Part shown: positions 19,644 to 30,738 of the stretch, piece after piece
Position numbering within the stretch: position 1 is the first letter of the stretch
Layout of the letters: every line of letters begins with the position of its first letter
NCBI GenBank assembly: GCA_945871005.1
Contig: CAMBUJ010000010.1
Coordinates: 1-39,135 of the forward strand
DNA: 39,135 nt
Source of the DNA: Opitutus sp. GAS368
Lineage (GTDB): Bacteria; Verrucomicrobiota; Verrucomicrobiia; Opitutales; Opitutaceae
Direction: 5' to 3'
Notes under the pieces: model-generated
Told to the model about the DNA's origin: nothing
The model's input: only the letters and a program-made list of their open reading frames with translations
Databases searched by the model: none
Program-made: the position numbers and the translations under genes

Positions 19644-21122
19644 TCAGCCGAGGGCCTTGGCCAGGCCGGCTTCCCAGCGGGCGGCGGCTTCCTGGCAAGG
19701 ACCGACTAACTCGGGGTTGGGTTCGATCGTAGTGATGACTTCGAGGCCGGCGAAGGCCGCCGCCGGCGTTGCGTAGATGCCCGCGCCCAAGCCCGCACCG
19801 CGAGCGGCACCGGCAGCGCCATCGGTGCGGATCAGCTCGATGCTCACCCCGAGGGTGGCCGCGAGGGTGTCACGGAAAACCGCGCTCTTGAACAAGTTGG
19901 CGTCACCCGCGCGCAGGCGCTTGGGGGTGAGCCCGGTGGCTTTCATGCCGGCGATCCCGTGGCTAAACGAGAAGGCGATGCCCTCCTGGGCGGCGCGGGC
20001 CAGGTGGCCGGGCGTGTGGCGGAGGAAGTCGAGACCGAGCCACTGGGCCCCGATGCGACGGTTGCCCAACATGCGCTCGGCGCCGTTGCCGAAGGGCAAG
20101 ACACTCAGGCCTTCGCTGCCGGCGGGAACGGCGGCGGCCAGGGCGTTGAGTTCCGGATACGAGAGATTGGCTCCGAGAGTGCGGCGCAGCCAGGCGTAGA
20201 GGATGCCGGTGCCGTTGATGCAAAGCAGCACGCCGATGCGCGGGTCGGCCGCAGTGTGGTTGACGTGGGCAAAGCCGTTCACCCGGCTCTGCGGATCGTA
20301 GGCGAGGCGATCGGTGACGCCGTAGACCACACCCGAGGTGCCACCGGTCGCGGCGATTTCGCCGGGGTTGAGCACGTTGAGTGAGAAGGCGTTGTTGGGC
20401 TGGTCGCCGGCGCGGTAAGCCACCGGGATGCCGGCTGGCAGGCCGAGTTCAGCGGCGACTGAGGCGAGCACTCCGGCTTGTTTGCCAAAAGTGGGCGTGA
20501 GCGCGGGCAGCAGGGAGGCGTCGAGGCCCCACTGCTTGAGGAGGAATTCGGCCGGGGCGTTCTTCGAGAAATCCCAGAGCGTGCCCTCCGACAGGCCGGA
20601 GGCGGTGGTCTGAACTTCGCCAGTCAGGCGTAGCGCGAGGTAATCGCCCGGTAGCATGATCTTGCGGATGCGGCGGAAGTTCTCCGGCTCATTCTGTTGA
20701 ACCCAGCGCAGCTTGGAAGCGGTGAAATTGCCCGGGGAATTGAGCAGGCGACCGAGGCAGGCGTCGGTGCCGAGTTCGGCAAAAGCCTGGGCGCCGATTT
20801 CCACCGCGCGGCTGTCGCACCAGATGATGGCGGGACGCACCGGCTGGTTTCGTTCATCGAGGGTCACCAGGCCGTGCATCTGGTAGGAGATGCCGATGGC
20901 GGCGATCTGGGAAACGTCCTGGCCGGCGCAGGCGGCGCGGATGGCGAGGGCGGTGTGTTGCCACCACTGGGCCGGATCTTGCTCGGCCCAACCGGGGCGC
21001 GGCGCGGAAATCGGCATCTCCTGCTGCGGAGACTGGGCGGCAGCGATCACGCGGCCGGTGGCGGCATCAAGAAGGGAGGCTTTTACTGCAGAACTACCGA
21101 GATCGAGTCCGAGGAGAAACAT
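19644..21122 (-). CDS. xylB: Xylulokinase (FGGY family)
   Basis: MFLLGLDLGSSAVKASLLD...GWAEQDPAQWW...GISYQMHGLVTLDE...AIIWCDSRA. Confidence 0.95.
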   Translation of the reverse strand: MFLLGLDLGSSAVKASLLDAATGRVIAAAQSPQQEMPISAPRPGWAEQDPAQWWQHTALAIRAACAGQDVSQIAAIGISYQMHGLVTLDERNQPVRPAIIWCDSRAVEIGAQAFAELGTDACLGRLLNSPGNFTASKLRWVQQNEPENFRRIRKIMLPGDYLALRLTGEVQTTASGLSEGTLWDFSKNAPAEFLLKQWGLDASLLPALTPTFGKQAGVLASVAAELGLPAGIPVAYRAGDQPNNAFSLNVLNPGEIAATGGTSGVVYGVTDRLAYDPQSRVNGFAHVNHTAADPRIGVLLCINGTGILYAWLRRTLGANLSYPELNALAAAVPAGSEGLSVLPFGNGAERMLGNRRIGAQWLGLDFLRHTPGHLARAAQEGIAFSFSHGIAGMKATGLTPKRLRAGDANLFKSAVFRDTLAATLGVSIELIRTDGAAGAARGAGLGAGIYATPAAAFAGLEVITTIEPNPELVGPCQEAAARWEAGLAKALG

Positions 21123-21220
21123 GGTGGGGATTGGAGTATGCCTACCTTATCACGACACAAATGCCCCCCGCCTTAACAAAAAGACCGATTTATCTTCTGA
21201 TTAGCACAAAAGGCCCGAAA

Positions 21221-22123
21221 TCAGATCCGCTCACTGCGGCGAAAGTCCGAGGGGGTGCGTCCGGCGACCAGGCGGAACTGGCGGGCGAAGTAGTTGCTAT
21301 CCCCAAAGCCGACTTCGAGGGCGATCTCCGTCATCCCTAAGTCACTCTGGCGCAGTAGACGCTTAGCCGCTTCGATGCGTAGGCAGATGAGGTAATCGAT
21401 GGGGGATTTGCCGGTGGCCTGGCGAAACACCCTCAGTAAACTCGTGCGCGAGTGGCCGGCAAAACGCGCGAGTTGCGCCAGCGTCCAGGGCTCGTGGTAG
21501 CGCTTTTCCAGGGCGCTAATCAGCTTACCCATCTGCAGCAGCGACTGGCTTTCATTGACCTCACTCTCGCCGTAGCGGCGGGAAAGAAAAACCATCAGCT
21601 CCACAAGCAGCCCGAGCAGAACCGCCTCGTGGCCGGGCAGGGCCCCGGCAGACTCTTTTTCGATGCGCTCGGACAACGCTTCGGCGATGCCCAATCCCTC
21701 GCGATCGAGCTGTAGGCGGCTGGAAAACTGGTGCGCGCTACGGAAGGTCGGCTCCAGCATAAAGAGAGCACTGTAGCCCGGCAGGCGCCGCAGCAGGCCG
21801 TTGGGCAGGGGCAGGCGAATCGGGTCATACATGACATTAACCAACACCAGATCCACCCGGTCGCGGAAGCAGTGCACCTGCTGGCCCTGCACCACGAATA
21901 CGTTGCCCGCCGTAACCGGAAACGATTCCCCCTCCAGCACGTGCCGCCCTCGACCGCTCAGCACGAGGACCAATTCACAGAAATCATGATAGTGATCCAC
22001 CTCGGTGATATCGTAAGCGTGCGAAGGCCGACCGGCGGGCTCGGTGCGCACCCGCCGCACGGTTACAGGAAAGCCTTCTGCGCCAAAATAATCGAGGCCT
22101 TGGGCGAGGATCGGCATATTCAC
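21221..22123 (-). CDS. AraC-family transcriptional regulator, probable xylose-locus regulator
   Basis: N-terminal cupin (DHYHDFCELVLVLSGRGRHVLEGE), C-terminal AraC HTH (LARFAGHSRTSLLRVFRQATGKSPIDYL...EIALEVGFGDSNYFARQFRLVAGRTPSDFR). Confidence 0.93.
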   Translation of the reverse strand: MNMPILAQGLDYFGAEGFPVTVRRVRTEPAGRPSHAYDITEVDHYHDFCELVLVLSGRGRHVLEGESFPVTAGNVFVVQGQQVHCFRDRVDLVLVNVMYDPIRLPLPNGLLRRLPGYSALFMLEPTFRSAHQFSSRLQLDREGLGIAEALSERIEKESAGALPGHEAVLLGLLVELMVFLSRRYGESEVNESQSLLQMGKLISALEKRYHEPWTLAQLARFAGHSRTSLLRVFRQATGKSPIDYLICLRIEAAKRLLRQSDLGMTEIALEVGFGDSNYFARQFRLVAGRTPSDFRRSERI

Positions 22124-22150
22124 TTAGCACTAAGGGATTCACCCTAGTCG

Positions 22151-22182
22151 GCGCAAGCCCGGTGACGGGCTCGCACCTACAA
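22151..22182. repeat. REP-like imperfect palindrome
   Basis: cGGCGCAAGCCCGGTGACGGGCTCGCACCTAC; AGCCCG/CGGGCT stem with flanking GC pairs; intergenic, just overlapping the end of the 106-aa ORF. Confidence 0.4.
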
Positions 22183-22497
22183 AACCTTCGCCGCCCAAGC
22201 CGGCAAAACCAGGCGCCGGCCGCAGGCGTGGTCGGCCAACAAGTTTTGCAGCCAAGGCCGCGAACACGAGCAGGTCAGAATTTCCACGAAATGTTGCCCG
22301 TTCTCGCTGCTGAGGCGGTAGCTGTCGACGCGCACGTTGACCGCCTCGCTCTCACCCACCAACTCGCAGACGAGGGCCACGGTTTTGGCGCGCGAATCGA
22401 TCTTGAGCTCCCGCACCTGCCCGTAGCGAGTGATCAGGCCGTTGACGTATGTCCGGGCGGCTTGGCTGGCGACGGCGTCCTTGGCGGCGGTGAACAT
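22177..22497 (-). CDS. Conserved-looking hypothetical protein
   Basis: 106-aa ORF MFTAAKDAVASQAARTYVNGLITRYGQVRELKIDSRAKTVALVCELVGE...; lies in the gap between flanking genes. Confidence 0.6.
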   Translation of the reverse strand: MFTAAKDAVASQAARTYVNGLITRYGQVRELKIDSRAKTVALVCELVGESEAVNVRVDSYRLSSENGQHFVEILTCSCSRPWLQNLLADHACGRRLVLPAWAAKVL

Positions 22498-22612
22498 GGT
22501 TCAATCGCGATCTCGCCACCCCGACTTGGCAACAACTTCTTGCCACGTGTGGTCCCGAGGTAGCGCATCTGCGTTTGACCCGATGAAGCCGTGCGTGGAG
22601 TGTGCGCCAACC

Positions 22613-23551
22613 ATGACGTTGGCCGATATCACCCAAGCGCTCCTCGCCTCCTACGAAACCGCAGGCGGCATCAACCATCTCGACGGCATCAACCTGCCCT
22701 CGGAGGACGCCGTGGATCGGCTTGCCACCGACTTCATGCACCTGCTGTTCCCCGGGTTCTTCGAGCCGCAGCCCGTGAGTAAAAAGGATGTACCCGCCCT
22801 CACCACCGCGCGGCTCGTCTCGATCCAAACCCGACTGGCCGACAACATCGAAAAGGCCCTGCGTCACGCCCGAGAAACGGAACCGGCCGCGCGCGCCGCC
22901 GCGTTGTCCATGCAGTTGCTCAGCCGCCTGCCCAACGTTCGCCAAATCGTGCAAACCGACGTTCAGGCCGCCTATGCCGGAGACCCCGCCGCCCGTAGCC
23001 TCGAGGAGATCATCCTGGCCTACCCCTGCGTGCTGGTCATCTCGCTACAGCGCATCGCCCATGAACTCTACCAACTGGGCGTCCCGTTGCTGCCGCGCAT
23101 GCTCACCGAATATGCCCATGAACGCACTGGCACCGACATCCACCCCGGGGCGCGGATCGGCAGCCACTTCTTCATCGACCACTGCACCGGCGTGGTCATC
23201 GGCGAGACGGCCACCATCGGCAACCACGTAAAAATCTACCAGGGAGTGACTCTCGGGGCGAAGTCCTTCGAGGTCGATAACGACGGCAACCCGATCAAAG
23301 GGGTCAAACGCCACCCCGACATCGAAGACCACGTGACGATCTACGCCCACGCCACCATCCTGGGCGGCAACACCCGCATCGGCGCCCACTCGATTGTCGG
23401 TGCCAATGTCTGGATCATGGAACCAGTCCCCGCCAACAGCATCGCTTACTTCAAAAACGAGAGCTTGGTGATCCGCTCCCGGCGCAAAACCGAAAAAGCC
23501 CTCGAGTCCGCCGAATCCAGCGAGATGCAGGCCTGGGACTGCTCGATCTAG
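22613..23551 (+). CDS. cysE: Serine O-acetyltransferase
   Basis: Left-handed beta-helix hexapeptides: GTDIHPGARIGSHFFIDHCTGVVIGETATIGNHVKIYQGVTLGAKSF...KRHPDIEDHVTIYAHATILGGNTRIG. Confidence 0.95.
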   Translation: MTLADITQALLASYETAGGINHLDGINLPSEDAVDRLATDFMHLLFPGFFEPQPVSKKDVPALTTARLVSIQTRLADNIEKALRHARETEPAARAAALSMQLLSRLPNVRQIVQTDVQAAYAGDPAARSLEEIILAYPCVLVISLQRIAHELYQLGVPLLPRMLTEYAHERTGTDIHPGARIGSHFFIDHCTGVVIGETATIGNHVKIYQGVTLGAKSFEVDNDGNPIKGVKRHPDIEDHVTIYAHATILGGNTRIGAHSIVGANVWIMEPVPANSIAYFKNESLVIRSRRKTEKALESAESSEMQAWDCSI

Positions 23552-23607
23552 ACCGACGCCGGTGAAACTGGGGCTGTCCCCGTTTCACCGGTGCAGTACC
23601 CGATAGC

Positions 23608-23667
23608 CACAAAAAAGGCCGGGGCTGGAAACCTGGCTTAAAGCCCTGGCTCCCCGCCCCGGCCTGC
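23608..23667. terminator. Strong stem-loop between convergent cysE and glgC
   Basis: AAAAAAGGCCGGGGC...GCCCCGGCC; A-run on the left fits termination of the minus-strand glgC. Confidence 0.6.
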
Positions 23668-23681
23668 GTGAATGCAGCCGA

Positions 23682-24968
23682 TCAGATGACCGCGCCGCTG
23701 GGGATAATCGCTCCCTTGGGAACGACCAGCACGCCGTCGCGGATAATCACCCCGTGCGGGTACTCGCCGTCGGCTTTACCCGCCGAGGAGAGCTTCACGT
23801 TGTCGCCAATGCGGGCGTTTTTATCGATGATCGTGTGCGAGATCTCGCAGTTGCGACCGACGCCGATGTTAAACACCCCGCGCGCGGCATTGGCCGCCTG
23901 CTGCTCGGGAGTCTCGTAGTAATCCGCGCCCATCATCACGACTTCGGATAACTTGGTGCCTTCGCCGACGTAGGAACGAATACCGAGCACGCAGCGCTTG
24001 ATCGAGCAATCGGTAATAATCGAGCCATCGCCGATGACCGCGTGGTCGATGGCGCACTTGTTGAGCTTGGAGGCCGGCAGATAACGATCCTGGGTGTAGA
24101 TCGGCGCGGTCGGGTCAAAGAAGTTGAAGGGAGGCAGCGGGTCGGACAGCGCGAGGTTGGTGTCGAAGAACGCCTTCACGGTGCCGATATCCTCCCAGTA
24201 GCCTTCGAAAATGTGAGCGAACAGACGCTTTTTACCGAGCAGCGACGGGATGACCTCTTTACCGAAGTCAGTCATGTTGTTGTCGAGCGCGTCGGCCAAA
24301 ACCTGGCGGTTGAAAACGTAGATACCCATCGACGCGAGGCAGTGCTTTTCGCCCGTGGAGGAGTGCAGCGAGGCCTCCAACTTGGGGCTGAGCGTCAGCC
24401 CTTGGATGACGGCCGGATCCTTCGGCTTCTCGACGAAGCGGTTCACCGACAGGTCATCGTTGACCTGCATCAGGCCCAGACCCTCGACCTTTGAAACGGG
24501 GAAAGGAATCGCCGCGATGCTCACGTCCGCCTTGCTGGCGATGTGGTCCGCGATGATTTTGCGGAAGTCCATCCGGTAGAGCTGGTCGCCCGAAAGGATC
24601 AGCACCAGATCATGGGGGAAGCTGCGGAAATGCTGGAGATTGCGACGGACCGCGTCGGCCGTGCCCTGGTACCAGTTGGTGTTTTTCTCGGTCTGCTCGG
24701 CAGAGAGGATATCCACAAAGCCACCACCGAACGGGTCGAAATTGTAGGTGCTCTGGGTGTGGCGGTGGAGCGAGGCGGTGTGGAACTGCGTGAGCAGGAA
24801 GATCCGATTGATGTCGGAGTTGATGCAGTTGCTGATCGGGATGTCGACCAGACGGTACTTGCCCGCGAGGGGGACAGCCGGTTTGCACCGCTCCATGGTC
24901 AACGGATAGAGACGCGAGCCGCGCCCGCCGCCCATGACTACCGCCAAGACTTTTTTCTGCATGCTCAT
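23682..24968 (-). CDS. glgC: Glucose-1-phosphate adenylyltransferase
   Basis: VVMGGGRGSRLYPLTMERCKPAVPLAGKYRLVDIPISNCINS...GTADAVRRN...LSGDQLYRMDF. Confidence 0.97.
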   Translation of the reverse strand: MSMQKKVLAVVMGGGRGSRLYPLTMERCKPAVPLAGKYRLVDIPISNCINSDINRIFLLTQFHTASLHRHTQSTYNFDPFGGGFVDILSAEQTEKNTNWYQGTADAVRRNLQHFRSFPHDLVLILSGDQLYRMDFRKIIADHIASKADVSIAAIPFPVSKVEGLGLMQVNDDLSVNRFVEKPKDPAVIQGLTLSPKLEASLHSSTGEKHCLASMGIYVFNRQVLADALDNNMTDFGKEVIPSLLGKKRLFAHIFEGYWEDIGTVKAFFDTNLALSDPLPPFNFFDPTAPIYTQDRYLPASKLNKCAIDHAVIGDGSIITDCSIKRCVLGIRSYVGEGTKLSEVVMMGADYYETPEQQAANAARGVFNIGVGRNCEISHTIIDKNARIGDNVKLSSAGKADGEYPHGVIIRDGVLVVPKGAIIPSGAVI

Positions 24969-25084
24969 AAGAGTAGGAATCGAGAACTAGGGTTAGAGAC
25001 AACTAGGGTTAAGGGATCAGGGTATAACCTTGCTCCACGCTTAAAGCCCCCCGTAAATTCGCGAGCTTAAACCTGTAAATATTT

Positions 25085-26938
<1,854 letters not shown>

Positions 26939-26946
26939 TTTTTGAA

Positions 26947-27030
26947 GTAGCGGGTAGCGAGTAGTGAGTAGCGAGCATGCTCCGATCTCCGGACTACTCG
27001 CTACCCGCTACTCACTACTAGCTACTGATC
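26947..27030. repeat. 7-bp-register inverted array (12 heptads) between glmS and trpE
   Basis: GTAGCGG GTAGCGA GTAGTGA GTAGCGA GCATGCT CCGATCT CCGGACT ACTCGCT ACCCGCT ACTCACT ACTAGCT ACTGATC. Confidence 0.9.
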
Positions 27031-27051
27031 CCCCTGCTACTTTTTCCCTCC

Positions 27052-28554
27052 ATGAACATTTTCCCCCGCCGCGAGGACTTCCTTAAACTCGCCACCCAGG
27101 GCAACGTCATCCCGGTTTACGCCGACCTGATGGCGGATTTCGAGACACCCGTCTCCGCCTACGCCAAGCTCAAGGCCGCCGGCCCTTCCTACCTGCTCGA
27201 GTCGGTCGAGGGCGGTGAACAACTCTCCCGCTACAGCTTCATCGGCTGCCGACCGCGCAAGATCTTCATCTGCGGACCACAGACCACCGAGATTCGCATC
27301 CCCGCGCAATCAGGCCAACCCGCACGCACCGAGACCGTAGCCACCCCGCAGGATCCGCTCACCTTGATCGAGGCCGAGATGGCCGGCCACCATCCCGTGA
27401 GTCTGCCCGGCCTACCGCGATTCACCGGTGGCGCCGTCGGCTTCATCGGCTACGAATACGTCACCCGCATCGAGCCCACTGTACCGGCCGCAGCCAAGGA
27501 CGAGCTCGGCATGCCGCTGCTCTATTTCATGCTGTCGGACTCCTTGCTCATTTTCGACCGCGCCAAACAAACCCTGCGTCTTTGCGTCAACGCCCACCTG
27601 CGCACCGCCGCCGATCCTGCCGCTGCCTACGACGCCGCCGTGGCCGAACTCCAGTCACTCTTTGCCCTACTGCGCGAGCCGCGCGCCCTTGCCCCTGCCC
27701 CGCTCGTGGAAACCGGCGTGGTGGCCGTGCCCCCAGGCAACTTCACTCAAACCGCCTTCGAGGCCGTGGTTGAAGGCACCAAGGAGTTCATCCGCTCGGG
27801 CGACATTATCCAGATCGTGCCCTCGCAGCGCTTCACCCAGCCGTTCACCAAAACCCCACTCGACCTCTACCGCGCGCTGCGCACGGTCAACCCGTCGCCC
27901 TACATGTTCATCCTCGAGACCGAGGATTTCGCGATCGTCGGAGCCTCCCCCGAAGTGCACGTGCGTCTGACCGACGGGTTGGTGGAGATCCGCCCGATCG
28001 CCGGAACGCGCAAACGCGGGCTCACTCATGCCGACGACCTAGCACTGGAAAAAGACCTGCTCGCCGACGAAAAAGAGCGTGCCGAGCACCTCATGCTCGT
28101 TGACCTCGCCCGCAACGACATCGGCCGGGTATGCGAATTTGGCAGCGTAACCGTGCCCGAGATGATGGTCATCGAGCGCTATTCGCACGTCATGCACATC
28201 GTCTCCCAAGTGGAGGGCAAGATCGCCAAGGACAAGACCGCCTACGACCTGCTGCGCGCCACCTTCCCCGCCGGCACCGTGAGCGGCGCACCCAAGATCC
28301 GCGCCATGCAGCTCATCGCCCAGAACGAGCCCTCCCAGCGCGGCTTTTATGCGGGTGCACTCGGCTACTTTGGCTACGACGGCAACAGCGACACCTGCAT
28401 CATGCTGCGCACCTCGCTGATCAAAGACGGCCGCATCCACATTCAAGCCGGGGCAGGCGTCGTGGCCGACTCCGTACCGACTTCGGAATACCAGGAAACC
28501 GTCAACAAGGCGTCAGCCCTGTTCAAGGCCGTCGCCATGGCCGAGCAGTTTTAA
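27052..28554 (+). CDS. trpE: Anthranilate synthase component I
   Basis: YLLESVEGGEQLSRYSFIG, DIIQIVPSQRF, SPYMFILE, IRPIAGTRKRG, HLMLVDLARNDIGRV, GTVSGAPKIRAMQLI. Confidence 0.96.
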   Translation: MNIFPRREDFLKLATQGNVIPVYADLMADFETPVSAYAKLKAAGPSYLLESVEGGEQLSRYSFIGCRPRKIFICGPQTTEIRIPAQSGQPARTETVATPQDPLTLIEAEMAGHHPVSLPGLPRFTGGAVGFIGYEYVTRIEPTVPAAAKDELGMPLLYFMLSDSLLIFDRAKQTLRLCVNAHLRTAADPAAAYDAAVAELQSLFALLREPRALAPAPLVETGVVAVPPGNFTQTAFEAVVEGTKEFIRSGDIIQIVPSQRFTQPFTKTPLDLYRALRTVNPSPYMFILETEDFAIVGASPEVHVRLTDGLVEIRPIAGTRKRGLTHADDLALEKDLLADEKERAEHLMLVDLARNDIGRVCEFGSVTVPEMMVIERYSHVMHIVSQVEGKIAKDKTAYDLLRATFPAGTVSGAPKIRAMQLIAQNEPSQRGFYAGALGYFGYDGNSDTCIMLRTSLIKDGRIHIQAGAGVVADSVPTSEYQETVNKASALFKAVAMAEQF

Positions 28555-28585
28555 GCCCCAAACCACAGCGGCGATCCGCACAGCC

Positions 28586-28618
28586 CCGAGGCAAACGTCT
28601 CGGGGCTTTTTTTCGCCT
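28586..28618 (+). terminator. Rho-independent terminator after trpE
   Basis: AGCCCCGAGGCAAACGTCTCGGGGCTTTTTTT. Confidence 0.85.
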
Positions 28619-29546
28619 AAAGATCGCCCTGCTCCACCACCCGGCCGAAGTCCTGAGTCACGGCCTCACACAAGCCGGCGAAGGTTTCCTCCGCCAGCGG
28701 CAGCTTGCGCCCCTTCAGGAACGAAACGCCCCAGCGTCGCTTGAGTTTACGCTTTCCTAGGGGCAACGAAACCAACACGCCCTTGGCCAGCTCATCCCGC
28801 GCAATCCAAGGAGACAGCACCCCCGCCCCCATACCAATTTTCACCAACTCCTTGATCGCCTCCATACTGCCCAGCTCGATTACGTTTTTCAGCTCGATGC
28901 CCTCCTCACGAAAATACTTATCCACCATCCTAAAGGTGTAACTGTTCTTGTTGTAGAGGATCAGGCTCTCGGCCCCGATCGCCTCGGCCGGAGCCCGCCG
29001 CTTGGCCGCCCAGGGGTGCATCGGTGAAACCAGAAACTTGAGCTCGTCCTCAAACAACGGCCTAAACACCAAATCCGCCGCGTTCGCCTCGGACTCCAGG
29101 GTGAGCGCAATATCCACCTGATTACTGCGCAACAGTTCCATTTGCCGCGGATGGTCGCCGGATTCGATTTTGATCAGGCAGGAGGGAAAGCTCTGTTTGA
29201 ATTCGCGCAGCACCGTAGGAAGGATGTGGTGACAGGCGGTCGTGCTGGCCCCCACCCGCAAGCGGCCCTGCCCCCAATTCTGCAATTCCTCGAGTGCGGT
29301 GCGCGCATCCTGCATCTCCCGCAAGATGCGCTCGGCATGGGGCATCAACTGTTCGCCCCCCTGCGTCAGGTGTACGCGTTTGCCCACCCGATCAAAAAGA
29401 CGCACCCCGGCATCACGCTCCAAGGTCTTGATCGTATGGCTCACCGCCGACTGGGTCAGAAACAGGTCCTTGGCCGCCAAGGTGAAACTCCCCCGTCGGG
29501 CCAGAGTTACAAAGGCAAGCAGCTGCCGACTATCGAGCGTACTCAT
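28617..29546 (-). CDS. LysR-family transcriptional regulator
   Basis: MSTLDSRQLLAFVTLARRGSFTLAAKDLFLTQSAVSHTIKTLERDAGVRLFDR; divergent from the nitrogen-assimilation genes. Confidence 0.95.
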   Translation of the reverse strand: MSTLDSRQLLAFVTLARRGSFTLAAKDLFLTQSAVSHTIKTLERDAGVRLFDRVGKRVHLTQGGEQLMPHAERILREMQDARTALEELQNWGQGRLRVGASTTACHHILPTVLREFKQSFPSCLIKIESGDHPRQMELLRSNQVDIALTLESEANAADLVFRPLFEDELKFLVSPMHPWAAKRRAPAEAIGAESLILYNKNSYTFRMVDKYFREEGIELKNVIELGSMEAIKELVKIGMGAGVLSPWIARDELAKGVLVSLPLGKRKLKRRWGVSFLKGRKLPLAEETFAGLCEAVTQDFGRVVEQGDL

Positions 29547-29649
29547 ACATGAAGCCTTCTCATCGTTTTCATTAAAACAAACAGAAGCATTTCTTAGGCC
29601 AGCGGGGGTGAGTTGGCATGTCATCAGCTAAAGTAACGGTTATCCACGC

Positions 29650-30738
29650 ATGCCGTCCCTTCGCCCAATGAAACCCCGCTCCTCCGCCGCGCATACCGCG
29701 CTGCGCATCGGTTTCATCGCGCTCAATGACGCCGCCCCGATCATCGTGGCACAGGAACACGGTTTTTTTAAAAAACACGGCTTGGCGGTCACCCTAAGCC
29801 GCGAAGTCGGCTGGGCGACCATCCGCGACAAAGTCATCCACCGTGAGCTGGATGCCGCCCATGCCCTCGGTGCGATGCTCATCAGCACCCGCCTCGGCAT
29901 CAACTGCCTGCCGACCGACTGCCTGACCGCCTTTGTCCTAAACACCAACGGCAACTGCATCACCCTTTCCGAGGAACTCTGGCAGCGCGGCGTGCGCGAT
30001 GCCCGCTCGCTGCGCGATGAAATCGTGCGCTCTCGGCACGAGCGCACCTACGTCTTCGGCGTCGTTTTCGCCCATTCCGCCCAACGCATCCTGCTCTGCG
30101 ACTGGTTGCGCAGCGGCGGGATCGACCCGGAAAAGGACGTGCGCATCGTGATCGTTCCGCCCCCCCAGCTTTTCAGGAATTTGGCTGCCGGTACCATTGA
30201 CGGCTACTGTGTGGGCGACCCGTGGAACTCCCTCGCGGTGCGCGAAAAAATCGGCTGGTGCCCCGACCTCAGCCCAACCCTCGCCACCGGTCACGCCGAA
30301 AAGGTGCTGATGGTATTAAACGACTTCGCCGAGACCCGCGCTGACGAACACTTCGCTCTCGTGGCCGCCCTGGCCGAAGCCGCCGCGCTCTGCGACCAAC
30401 CCGCTTTCCGTCCCGAACTCAGCACCCTGCTTGCCCGTAAGGAGTACCTCAACGTCCCCGCCCGCGTCATCCAATCGAGTTTGGTTGGCCCGTTCGAGGC
30501 CGGCCACAACACCCGTTTTCCCGCCGCCGACTTCATTCAGTTTCACCGTGACGGAGCCAACGATCCAACCGAAGCCAAGGCCTCCTGGCTGATCGAGGGA
30601 TTTAAACGCAATCGCTTCCTGCCCGCAGGCGTGACCCTGCCCGCCGACTTAGGCCCAAAAACTTTCCGTTCCGACCTCCACCATCTCGCACTGAAAACCG
30701 CTAAAATTGAAATCAACCATGAGCTCCTCCACGCCTGA
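29650..30738 (+). CDS. NrtA/CmpA-family nitrate-binding-like protein without signal peptide (NasS-like)
   Basis: LRIGFIALNDAAPIIVAQEHGFFKKHGLAVTLSREVGWATIRDKVIHRELDAAHALG; N-terminus MPSLRPMKPRSSAAHTA lacks a Sec/Tat signal. Confidence 0.85.
   Translation: MPSLRPMKPRSSAAHTALRIGFIALNDAAPIIVAQEHGFFKKHGLAVTLSREVGWATIRDKVIHRELDAAHALGAMLISTRLGINCLPTDCLTAFVLNTNGNCITLSEELWQRGVRDARSLRDEIVRSRHERTYVFGVVFAHSAQRILLCDWLRSGGIDPEKDVRIVIVPPPQLFRNLAAGTIDGYCVGDPWNSLAVREKIGWCPDLSPTLATGHAEKVLMVLNDFAETRADEHFALVAALAEAAALCDQPAFRPELSTLLARKEYLNVPARVIQSSLVGPFEAGHNTRFPAADFIQFHRDGANDPTEAKASWLIEGFKRNRFLPAGVTLPADLGPKTFRSDLHHLALKTAKIEINHELLHA

Noticed and set aside
25000-25084. glmS ribozyme upstream of glmS
   Set aside because: Leader is too short and no recognisable ribozyme core was seen.
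29546-29650. NasT-type antitermination leader hairpin upstream of the NasS-like gene
   Set aside because: The ~100-bp gap shows no clear hairpin followed by a terminator.
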